Source: Theodoxus fluviatilis (Eukaryota; Mollusca; Gastropoda; Cycloneritida; Neritidae). Taken from it: 12,691 nt of DNA. The notes beneath the pieces were generated by a model, which saw only the letters and a list, made by a program, of their open reading frames with translations, was not told the origin of the DNA and did no database searches. Of this stretch, positions 1 through 8,066 are shown one piece after another. Positions within the stretch are counted from its first letter, which is position 1. Every line of letters starts with the position of its first letter. Location of the stretch: assembly GCA_034096865.1 (NCBI GenBank), contig JAWQFJ010028241.1, positions 35,001-47,691 of the forward strand. The letters are read 5' to 3'. Both the position numbers and the translations under genes were made by a program.

Positions 1-2715
1 CTGTACGGGGAAGTATAGGCAAACTACTGTACCTGTACGGGGAAGTATAGGCAAACTACTCTACCTGTACGGGGAAGTATAGGCAAACTACTCTACCTGT
101 ACGGGGAAGTATAGGCAAACTGCTCTACCTGTACGGGGAAGTATAAGCAAACTACTCTACCTGTACGGGGAAGTATAGGCAAACTACTATACCTGTACGG
201 GGAAGTATAGGCAAACTACTCTACCTGTACGGGGAAGTATAGGCAAACTACTCTACCTGTACGGGGAAGTATAGGCAAACTACTCTACCTGTACGGGGAA
301 GTATAGGCAAACTACTCTACCTGTACGGGGAAGTATAGGCAAACTACTCTACCTGTACGGGGAAGTATAGGCAAACTACTGTACCTGTACGGGGAAGTAT
401 AGGCAAACTACTGTACCTGTACGGGGAAGTATAGGCAAACTACTGTACCTGTACGGGGAAGTATAGGCAAACTACTGTACCTGTACGGGAAAGTATAGGC
501 AAACTACTCTACCTGTACGGGGAAGTATAGGCAAACTACTGTACCTGTACGGGGAAGTATAGGCAAACTACTGTACCCATACGGGGAAGTATAGGCAAAC
601 TGCTCTACCTGTACGGGGAAGTATAGGCAAACTACTGTATCTGTACGGGGAAGTATAGGCAAACTACTCTACCTGTACGGGGAAGTATAGGCAAACTACT
701 GTATCTGTATGGGGAAGTATAGGCAAACTACTGTACCTGTATGGGGAAGTATAGGCAAACTACTGTACCTGTATGGGGAAGTATAGGCAAACTACTGTAC
801 CTGTACGGGGAAGTATAGGCAAACTACTCTACCTGTACGGGCAAGTATAGGCAAACTACTGTACCTGTACGAGGAAGTATAGGCAAACTACTGTATCTGT
901 ACGGGGAAGTATAGGCAAACTACTCTACCTGTACGGGGAAGTATAGGCAAACTACTCTACCTGTACGGGGAAGTATAGGCAAACTACTCTACCTGTACGG
1001 GGAAGTATAGGCAAACTACTCTACCTGTACGGGGAAGTATAGGCAAACTACTGTACCTGTATGGGGAAGTACAGGCAAACTACTCTACCTGTATGGGGAA
1101 GTACAGGCAAACTACTGTACCTGTACGGGGAAGTATAGGCAAACTGCTCTACCTGTACGGGGAAGTATAGGCAAACTACTGTATCTGTATGGGGAAGTAT
1201 AGGCAAACTACTCTACCTGTACGGGGAAGTATAGGCAAACTACTGTACTTGTACGGGGAAGTATAGGCAAACTACTGTACTTGTACGGGGAAGTATAGGC
1301 AAACTGCTCTACCTGTACGGGGAAGTATAGGCAAACAACTGTACCTGTACGGGGAAGTATAGGCAAACTACTCTACCTGTACGGGGAAGTATAGGCAAAC
1401 TACTGTACCTGTACGGGGAAGTATAGGCAAACTGCTCTACCTGTACGGGGAAGTATAGGCAAACTACTGTATCTGTACGGGGAAGTATAGGCAAACTACT
1501 CTACCTGTACGGGGAAGTATAGGCAAACTACTGTATCTGTACGGGGAAGTATAGGCAAACTACTGTACCTGTACGGGGAAGTATAGGCAAACTACTGTAT
1601 CTGTACGGGGAAGTATAGGCAAACTACTGTATCTGTACGGGGAAGTATAGGCAAACTGCTCTACCTGTACGGGGAAGTATAGGCAAACTACTGTATCTGT
1701 ACGGGGAAGTATAGGCAAACTACTCTACCTGTACGGGGAAGTATAGGCAAACTACTGTATCTGTACGGGGAAGTATAGGCAAACTACTGTACCTGTACGG
1801 GGAAGTATAGGCAAACTACTGTATCTGTACGGGGAAGTATAGGCAAACTACTCTACCTGTACGGGGAAGTATAGGCAAACTACTCTACCTGTACGGGGAA
1901 GTATAGGCAAACTACTCTACCTGTATGGGGAAGTATAGGCGAACTACTCTACCTGTATGGGGAAGTATAGGCAAACTACTGTACCTGTACGGGGAAGTAT
2001 AGGCAAACTACTGTACCTGTATGGGGAAGTATAGGCAAACTACTCTACCTGTACGGGGAAGTATAGGCAAACTACTGTACCTGTATGGGGAAGTATAGGC
2101 AAACTACTGTACCTGTACGGGGAAGTATAGGCAAACTACTCTACCTGTACGGGGAAGTATAGGCAAACTACTGTACCTGTATGGGGAAGTATAGGCAAAC
2201 TACTGTACCTGTACGGGGAAGTATAGGCAAACTACTCTACCTGTACGGGGAAGTATAGGCAAACTACTGTACCTGTATGGGGAAGTATAGGCAAACTACT
2301 GTACCTGTATGGGGAAGTATAGGCAAACTACTCTACCTGTACGGGGAAGTATAGGAAAACTACTCTACCTGTACGGGGAAGTATATGCAAACTACTCTAC
2401 CTGTACGGGGAAGTATATGCAAACTACTCTACCTGTACGGGGAAGTATAGTCAAACTACTCTACCTGTACGGGGAAGTATAGGCAAACTACTGTACCTGT
2501 ACGGGGAAGTATAGGCAAACTACTCTACCTGTACGGGGAAGTATAGGCAAACTACTGTACCTGTACGGGGAAGTATAGGCAAACTACTGTACCTGTACGG
2601 GGAAGTATAGGCAAACTACTCTACCTGTATGGGGAAGTATAGGCAAACTACTGTACCTGTATTAGGAAGTATAGGCAAACTNNNNNNNNNNTACGGGGAA
2701 GTATAGGCAAACTAC
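1..2715. repeat. 32-bp minisatellite array, 84 full copies plus a 27-bp partial copy
   Basis: The unit starts CTGTACGGGGAAGTAT at position 1 and recurs every 32 bp. Copies begin at 1+32k throughout, and I checked this at many points including 481, 961, 1441, 1921 and 2401. The last partial copy starts at 2689, exactly 84 units on, so there is no net insertion or deletion. Most variation falls at four unit positions: 6 (C/T), 26 (A/G), 29 (C/G) and 32 (C/T). The array is cut by the left edge of the window, so its true length is unknown. It is not coding: 32 is not a multiple of 3, and most units carry TAG stops on both strands. The short reverse-strand open frame at 1309-1494 survives only because copies there carry substitutions that remove a stop. 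I do not recognise the unit as a named satellite. Confidence 0.98.
2682..2691. other. Assembly gap (10 N) inside the minisatellite
   Basis: Ten N bases interrupt copies 84 and 85 of the 32-bp array. The known bases on both sides keep the 32-bp register, so the gap replaces exactly the ten bases expected there. Copy 84, just before it, is unusually diverged (TTAGG in place of CGGGG). The stated gap length may be a placeholder, and whole units could be missing. Confidence 0.97.
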
Positions 2716-3556
2716 CATGTGATATACACTAACTGAGACAACTAGCTCGAGTCGAGTTGAAAAAGTTGACCAGGAGAAGAGATGACGCAAATCACCGATT
2801 TTGTGCTTTCTGTCTGTCAGTTCTGTCTGTCGTCAGGCGCTAGAAATGCATACTGAAAGTTATCCTATGATCTTGAGTTTTGAGCCATGGGAATGTAAAA
2901 TCGCTGTATAAAAACTCACTTTTACCTTGATCAAATTGTATTCACATGAGCATGTATTTATTTGTTTGCCAATGCTCGATCTACATAAATTATTCGTGAC
3001 GATGGATAGACACGTGAGGTTTTATCACTGCATGTCAACACACTTTCCATGCGCACCAGCACACACGCATAGCACGTGACCGCGGCCGCTCCACACGCCA
3101 GTCATCAGCTAGAGTCCCTGCCTGGCTGCTGGGCTGTGGGCGCCAAATCCTACAGCCCTTTCAGGGGCGGCCCAAGCAGCCAGAGGGACTATGGGGACGC
3201 ATCGGGCAATATCAGATCCCTCAAACAAACAGACAGAAAGAGAGCAGTACCGATTCTGCTCCTCCAAACATTTTCCTAGCTGACATGTCGGTGACTCAAG
3301 CCAACACGCTGTGACCTCATTGCATGGACGCAAGCGTCGATTTCCCCTGCAAACTGGCGGTGGCGCCTGCAGTGGTAGACAGGACCACGCTAGGCTGTCC
3401 CAGATGGCTCGAAATGCATTGGCTTTGCAGGGGGTCCTTTGCCGCGCAACCCTCCCCCATTTCCTCCGTCCCGGCAACCCAAAACTGCAGCTTTGTTTTG
3501 CAGCTGTTACACAAAGCGCGCGTGACTTATGTCGCCTTTGATCCTGCCTTGGACCT
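2716..3556. other. Unique sequence, no gene recognised
   Basis: This is sequence of mixed composition between the minisatellite and the microsatellite cluster. It becomes more GC-rich from about 3060. Short open frames on both strands overlap one another, have no recognisable domain, and end in or run into simple repeats. The only structure I can support is the hairpin at 3113-3190. Two CACGTG hexamers occur at 3011 and 3073. Confidence 0.6.
3113..3190 (+). other. Long imperfect hairpin (inverted repeat)
   Basis: The 5' arm AGTCCCT (3113-3119) plus CTGGCTGCT (3122-3130) is perfectly complementary to the 3' arm at 3175-3190. That gives 16 pairs with one 2-nt bulge at 3120-3121. After a bulged A at 3174 the stem can continue through GGG (3131-3133) with CCC (3171-3173), then four more pairs including G-U. 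The remaining loop is about 29 nt. Total length of 78 nt and stem length are in the range of a small RNA precursor, but no expression evidence exists here. It could equally be a short palindromic mobile-element remnant. Confidence 0.6.
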
Positions 3557-3571
3557 GAGAGAGAGAGAGAG

Positions 3572-3612
<41 letters not shown>
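3557..3612. repeat. (GA)n microsatellite, interrupted
   Basis: This is a run of GA dinucleotides, broken once near 3572-3576 by AAAC. It is followed by a degenerate GACGGACAGACAC segment. A similar GA-to-GGACAGAC transition follows the second (GA)n tract at 3740, which suggests a shared origin. Homopurine GA tracts can form triplex DNA. Confidence 0.97.
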
Positions 3613-3613
<1 letters not shown>

Positions 3614-3736
3614 GGACAGACACACGGACATACAGAAACTATTGGGTGCACATTTCTTGTGTTTGCTTCTTTGTGTGTTTGTTACTGCGGATGTTTCTCA
3701 TTGTGATTGCCTGTGTGTCTTGCTGGGTATGCGGTA

Positions 3737-3739
<3 letters not shown>

Positions 3740-3800
<61 letters not shown>
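3740..3800. repeat. (GA)n microsatellite, uninterrupted
   Basis: About 30 perfect GA units end at CGAAGGAATG. The tract lies 127 bp after the first (GA)n tract and 49 bp before a (CA)n tract. Its purity suggests ongoing length variation. Confidence 0.98.
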
Positions 3801-3803
<3 letters not shown>

Positions 3804-3847
3804 AGGAATGATGGACAGACAGAGAGACGGAGAAGCACGTAGACAGT

Positions 3848-3849
<2 letters not shown>

Positions 3850-3897
<48 letters not shown>
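3850..3897. repeat. (CA)n microsatellite
   Basis: About 24 perfect AC/CA units directly abut the 3' end of the minus-strand SINE-like element at 3898. On the SINE strand this reads as a (TG)n tail. It may be the element's simple-repeat tail that later expanded. Confidence 0.97.
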
Positions 3898-3898
<1 letters not shown>

Positions 3899-4052
3899 TT
3901 ACAGCCCTCTTGGATAAGTTTATTGCAAAGATACATGCCCAAAACCTCACGGTAAGTGTTTATAGTGACGCAATAGTCGCAGAGTCTGGCCAGAGCGGGA
4001 CTCGAACTGGCGAACTTCCTGTCCTTCAACTCGCACTCTAACCCACCGGGTG
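3898..4052 (-). mobile_element. tRNA-derived SINE-like element, minus strand
   Basis: Read on the minus strand, the 5' part resembles a tRNA. An A-box-like stretch TGGGTTAGAGTG lies at 4045-4034 and a B-box GTTCGAGTCCC at 4007-3997, in the order and spacing of an internal Pol III promoter. Seven bases before the A box would put the head near 4052. About 95 bp of non-tRNA sequence follows, ending at the (TG)n tract. I see no target-site duplication, and the tail may have been obscured by microsatellite growth. A plain tRNA gene is unlikely, because I could not fold a clean anticodon stem and the sequence continues past the T arm without an acceptor match. The family is not recognised. Retroposition would depend on a partner LINE, which is not visible here. 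Confidence 0.62.
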
Positions 4053-4740
4053 CGCAGTTCAGCTTTCCCGTCCCGGTGTCAGGTGTCCTGTGTCAAGGTC
4101 ACCCCTTGTTCCATCGACTGCAGCGGTGACCGATCTCCGCTGTGCACGGCTCCCAAAGATGATCGTTGCAGTGCACAGAGCGAGCGATATCTTTCGACGT
4201 ACCTACGCACTTTTGTTTGCATCTATTCAAATACATGCCATCACCGTGTACCCGTCTTTATTCATGTCGAGGGTGCGGTAGGATTTCGCGCACATGTAGG
4301 TAGGTAGGTAGGTAGGTCTGTTTGTATCAAGCGAAGTCCGAATTCCAGTTTAATCGAGACACGACGCAAGCATCCGCGCGTCCCATGTTATTTGAGCGCA
4401 TCCTTTGCGCAACAGTCCACGCGTGTTTGACCTTGTTCGGAGACACACAGTTCTCCATCCACGCCAGAGCAGCCGGCCGTCGGCTTCTGCTGTTTTTTCC
4501 AGGCTTTTCTTGCAGTAGCGGTAACTTGCGAATCCTGGCGGTTGACTCTCCTGACATCCATAGCGCAGTGCTGTCATCGACTGGATCAGTCAGTGGAGAA
4601 TCGGGTTGGATTTGCAGGAGGCCCCCACCAATTAGTGAGCTACAACCCTGACAAAGATCGTCTTAGAATCTGACCTGAATGTGTGATACATGTATGCAGT
4701 AGGGAAAATGCTTCCTCCCTTCCTACCAGCTTTCCCACCG
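4053..4740. other. Anonymous sequence, no gene recognised
   Basis: Several overlapping open frames of 60-110 codons occur on both strands, the longest at 4322-4651 on the plus strand. None shows a recognisable domain, signal peptide or repeat, and they overlap antisense frames of similar size, as chance frames do. A short (TAGG)n tract lies at 4297-4317. Confidence 0.55.
4297..4317. repeat. (TAGG)n microsatellite
   Basis: This is five perfect TAGG units plus one base. It is the reverse complement of the CCTA unit that dominates 4740-5060, so the same tetranucleotide appears in inverted orientation about 450 bp away. Confidence 0.95.
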
Positions 4741-5060
4741 ACTCGTCTACCTACCTGTCTGCCTATCTACCTACCTACCTACCTACCTACCTTTCTGTCT
4801 CTACTAACCTAGCTGTCTAACTCCCTGCCGGCATGTAATCATGTTATCTATCCACCTACCCAAATGTTTTCCTTCTTACCTGCCTCCTTACTTCCCTCCT
4901 TCCCTTACTCTCTTCCTACCTACTTACCTAACTACCAACCTACCTACCTACCTACCTACCTACCTACCTGCCTGCTTATTTATTTACCCGTCTCCCTGTT
5001 ATCTGTCCACCCAACTGCATACTTGCCAACTTAGCTGCCTGCCTGCATACCTGCTCACTA
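4740..5060. repeat. Degenerate (CCTA)n tetranucleotide tract
   Basis: About 320 bp of pyrimidine-rich sequence is built from CCTA, CCTG, CCTT and CTGT tetranucleotides. It has two pure cores, at about 4767-4792 and 4939-4971. Substituted units surround the cores, as expected of an old microsatellite with younger expansions inside. The plus-strand open frame at 4841-5200 is an artefact of this composition and translates to Pro/Leu/Tyr/Thr-rich low complexity. Confidence 0.9.
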
Positions 5061-6527
5061 ATGTACACAATGCAAACTTTACCTTGCTATGTACTACGCA
5101 CAACACAAGTTTCCTGTTGGAGAGCGTGAGTTGTAGCCACTGCCCTACTAACATCACCGAAGGGAGGAAAGTGCAATGCTACGACCCTCTGAGCGCGTAA
5201 AGTGGCGTCAGCCTGCATAGCTAGTCACCTGCCAAGTATTGCAGCAGCACGTAGGCAAGGTTCACACAATCGGCTGTTTGCAGTGCCAGCGTGGCGTTGT
5301 TTATACCGGGACATCGCGAGATGATCTGTGTGATAAACTTAGCATCTTTTGGGCGCATCAGACTAGACTCACAATAATGCGGCCTACATTATCCTCGCAG
5401 AATGCATTAATTAAAAGACTCGCGGCAGTGGATGAAAGGAGAAACGCTATCCAAGCCACGTATCTGCAAGCAGATGGTACGATTCACACTGCCATACTCT
5501 ACTGAGCCATGTAATAGTGGGCACGGGTCGGACTTTACTCCGTTTTATCATCAGGCGTACTTGGCCTTCGTCAAGGTCACATGACACGTGCGACCGTATT
5601 ATCTCAGGGTCCTGACGTGGAAAATGACACTGGGCTGTATGACCTCTTTTCCTTCACTGCCCGCTTTGTCACAGCCTCGCTCTGCTTGTCAGTATAATCT
5701 GTTGCCACCGTCTTCACAGCCCACAAGGACGATCCGAGGGCCAGATGATTCTGCAGTGGACTGACACATAAAAAAATTGTCCAGAACTCGGGCGGGAGGA
5801 GACGTTGTTTGTTGGAAGGGGCTTTGGGGATGAAGACGCAGATATCATTGACGAAGTTCCACGCCACTCTTCACACCTGACATTCAAATGAAGTGCGGAT
5901 CCTTCGAAGCCGTTGAAACATCTGTATGGTAACAGTCGAGTATCAATGTGACCGAGATGCCTTTGCAAACTCGAAAGCGATACTCCGTTGACTTAAACAC
6001 GAAGCGCTCACGTGATCAGTGTAGGATCGACCGCCAAGGACACGTGTCCTGCACACGCACAGGTCATCTCCACTGAACGGGCTGAGTTGGCAGGTTTCAG
6101 TCTCGAATTTCAGACATCCCTTTTCAAGCACAAAACTCCTGAATCTAAAACACAACATATTTCTTTCAAATATTCTTTATATTAGAAACAATTTCCACAT
6201 TTCTTTAACATAAAACACAAAAAACTATATAAAAACCAGTGGCATTTTAAACAAAGTTGGGTGAAATGTGTGACCCCTCCGGTCAATGGCAAAGGACCTG
6301 ACCAAAGCAACACCGTTGTGCAGTCAAAACTGGCCAGATAGAGAATAGCAAGTTGTGCTAAAGCCTGCACATACATACATTATACCTAAGCAAATTTTTT
6401 TTGAAATCTAAATTATTGAACGCACTTTTCACATCAGGTTTCCGTTTGTTTGTTTTTATATTACAAGAAAACCATTATGCGAAGTGTGTACTATGAACAC
6501 ATTATTACATTCATTGCCTTCTTGATG
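5061..6527. other. Anonymous sequence, no gene recognised
   Basis: There is no repeat, RNA gene or recognisable coding region here. The plus-strand frame at 5239-5505 (88 codons) has the most protein-like composition, but it shows no motif I can name. Minus-strand frames between 5604 and 6158 overlap each other and look random. The sequence turns AT-rich after about 6140. A perfect 14-bp palindrome centred on CACGTG lies at 6037-6050. Confidence 0.55.
6037..6050. other. 14-bp perfect palindrome centred on an E-box
   Basis: AGGACACGTGTCCT equals its own reverse complement and contains CACGTG, the hexamer bound by bHLH factors of the Myc/Max/USF type. Another CACGTG lies at 6009-6014. No promoter or gene is visible nearby, so a regulatory role is conjecture. 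Confidence 0.4.
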
Positions 6528-6856
6528 TATAGGACATTCTCACTTCTGAAACGGAAATTAAGTCCGAGTTTCGTCCCTTTACTTCCACTAGTTCCTGTAG
6601 ACTGGTAAAAATAGAAGCTGATGGGATGATCGCTAGATCGTGGCAAAAGGATGACATTAAAGCATGCAAAAAGATTAATTAGATTAAAAACTAATCGAAA
6701 ATAGTCATATTAGACTGTTTTAAGGTATAGTTTCTGTACAAAACCCACAGAAGATAAGTAAACAAACCTCACCGTACGTACCTAGCTGGCTAGCAGACGA
6801 ACGCAATCGAACCGTAGTCACTACGCCAGCAGACGATCGAGCTAGTGTGATATAAT

Positions 6857-7004
6857 GTTTCATGTAAAGCTCGAATGAGTAGCAGCAGATAACTGTTTAG
6901 TTCTGACTTGAATTGACAATTTCGTTTCCATGGTCTGGCGAGGACCGAAAATTCACTATCATCGAGTCGATGACTGATCAACTTGTACTGCACTCGGTGT
7001 AATA
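6857..7004 (-). repeat. Left inverted arm (148 bp)
   Basis: The reverse complement of this segment matches 7753-7900 over its full 148 bp with about 10 substitutions and no indel. With one small gap the match extends a few bases further, to about 7012 here and 7739 on the other side. The loop between the arms is about 750 bp. Confidence 0.93.
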
Positions 7005-7120
7005 ATAACTTCACGTAGTTCGGCTTGTGGAGATATTAACCGTAGATTTTAGTTGTGCGGGGTAGACCACCCGCCAAAAATTTTGAATAGTGCTTTTGAT
7101 ATCAATGTTTAGTAATTATT

Positions 7121-7146
7121 GTCGGATCAGATAGCGAAACGATCAC
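7121..7146 (+). repeat. Direct repeat A, copy 1 (26 bp, identical)
   Basis: GTCGGATCAGATAGCGAAAC plus GATCAC recurs identically at 7525-7550, 404 bp away. It precedes repeat B copy 1 here but follows repeat B copy 2 there. Confidence 0.93.
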
Positions 7147-7190
7147 AAGCAACTTAAACGAGCTTGGGAGCAGCGCTTACGTTTGATTCG

Positions 7191-7293
7191 GCAACTGCAG
7201 TCGAACTGGGTCAATCGATGTCTGACATCACACTTTGAGATTTCAATAACTTCCTGAAGTTGCAGTAGTTGCTTGTTTGCTGGAATGCCATGT
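7191..7293 (+). repeat. Direct repeat B, copy 1 (103 bp)
   Basis: This matches 7424-7526 over 103 bp with about 5 substitutions and no indel (about 95%). It starts GCAACTGCAGTCGAACTGGG and ends CCATGT. It lies in the loop of the inverted-arm element. Confidence 0.95.
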
Positions 7294-7342
7294 AGCTTGA
7301 CAACTTTTCTATCAATAATTTTGCCATGATGGTTATGGCAAA

Positions 7343-7424
7343 TGATACAGTACTGTTTTCCATCCCCACATACTTTGAGCGATCTAGTATTCAGTGCTTA
7401 CGAAATGTTTGAGAATGCAACTGG
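7343..7424 (+). repeat. Direct repeat C, copy 1
   Basis: This aligns with 7894-7978. It includes a 27-bp identical core (7371-7397 and 7929-7955), with small indels and substitutions on either side. It lies upstream of repeat B copy 2. Confidence 0.85.
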
Positions 7425-7526
7425 CAGCTGCAGTCGAACTGGGTCAATCGATGTCTGACATCACACTTTGAGTTTTCAATAACTTCATGAAGTTGCAGTA
7501 TTTGCTTGTTTGCTGGAATACCATGT
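7424..7526 (+). repeat. Direct repeat B, copy 2 (103 bp)
   Basis: This is the second copy of the 103-bp block at 7191-7293. It joins repeat A copy 2 (7525-7550) with a two-base overlap and touches repeat C copy 1 (7343-7424). In this region the block order is C-B-A, whereas upstream it is A-B with unrelated spacer. Confidence 0.95.
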
Positions 7527-7550
7527 CGGATCAGATAGCGAAACGATCAC
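7525..7550 (+). repeat. Direct repeat A, copy 2 (26 bp, identical)
   Basis: This is an identical copy of 7121-7146, placed immediately after repeat B copy 2. The changed block order relative to copy 1 indicates rearrangement rather than simple tandem duplication. Confidence 0.93.
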
Positions 7551-7752
7551 TCGTGCATTGAGTTTTGATGCTAGACCGGGACACTCCCGGCAGGTGTGTT
7601 TTGTTTGCGTTGTAAGGTTTGAGTCCTAGCTGTAAGTGTAAAAATGGTCAGTTATTAATATAATCGGTGATTTTAGTTGTAATAAAACTTTTTGTGTGTT
7701 TTAATGCCATTTCCTTGCCATCATCGACCCTATCTTATAAGTTATAGGCCTA

Positions 7753-7900
7753 CATTACGCCGAGTGCGGTACAAGTTGATCACTCATCGACTTAATGATA
7801 GTGAATTTGCGGTCCTCGCCAGACCAGGGAAACGAAATTGTCAATTCAAGCCAGAACTAAACAGTTATCTGCTGCTACTCATTCGAGCTTTACATGACAC
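7753..7900 (+). repeat. Right inverted arm (148 bp)
   Basis: This is the inverted partner of 6857-7004. It is followed directly by a block, 7894-7978, that is repeated in direct orientation at 7343-7424. The open frame here (7692-8051) runs across the arm, that block and flanking sequence without a recognisable domain. Confidence 0.93.
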
Positions 7901-7978
7901 AGTACTGTTTTCCACCCTCACATACACGTACTTTGAGCGATCTAGTATTCAGTGCAGACGCTTCGAGACTGCAACCGG
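7894..7978 (+). repeat. Direct repeat C, copy 2
   Basis: This is the second copy of block C, continuous with the right inverted arm. The left arm lacks an obvious inverted C at the matching place. Only a diverged CGATCTAG-containing trace is visible, near 6630, so the two arms have evolved unequally. Confidence 0.82.
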
Positions 7979-8066
7979 AACTAGGTGGTTCTACCTAACG
8001 CGTTGTTTTTCGATAGAGAGCGCCGAGGATAACTCCTGGAGGGTACGTTAATGAGAATGTCCTATA

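Larger units (their letters stand above)
6528..8066. mobile_element. Candidate non-autonomous inverted-repeat DNA transposon
   Basis: The ends are a perfect 15-bp inverted repeat: TATAGGACATTCTCA at 6528-6542 and its reverse complement at 8052-8066. Inside lie 148-bp inverted arms (6857-7004 and 7753-7900) differing at about 10 positions. A further shared GGAACTAG-type block (6585-6595 and 7977-7988) sits between tip and arm on each side. Each tip carries TATA, so a TA target duplication like that of Tc1/mariner elements is possible, but the outer flanks show no longer duplication. The interior has no transposase-like frame and is made of shuffled direct repeats. The class is uncertain, and a foldback-type element or two independent inverted insertions are alternatives. 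The two arms translate to similar peptides, but about 7 of 46 residues differ between them. That means most nucleotide changes alter the protein, so the arms do not look coding. Confidence 0.55.

Noticed and set aside
1309..1494. Reverse-strand open frame of 61 codons in the minisatellite
   Set aside because: The 32-bp period rotates the reading frame, and the frame stays open only where substitutions in particular copies remove TAG. It is a property of the repeat, not a gene.
1..2715. CRISPR array
   Set aside because: The units are contiguous without unique spacers, and the context is eukaryotic. It is a minisatellite.
3109..4041. Overlapping open frames around the (GA)n and (CA)n tracts
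   Set aside because: The products are mainly Ser/Leu, Arg/Glu, Cys/Val or Thr/His runs from dinucleotide repeats, with frames on both strands and no domain.
3990..4052. A functional minus-strand tRNA gene
   Set aside because: A and B boxes are recognisable, but I could not form a clean anticodon arm or acceptor stem, and the sequence continues as a SINE-like body.
4841..5200. 119-codon frame rich in Pro, Leu, Tyr and Thr
   Set aside because: It is a translation of the degenerate (CCTA)n tract. Composition explains it.
6790..8051. Similar peptides from the two inverted arms, suggestive of a conserved protein
   Set aside because: About 10 nucleotide differences give about 7 amino-acid differences in 46 residues, including Trp/Gly and Ser/Pro. 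There is no sign of purifying selection and no known domain.
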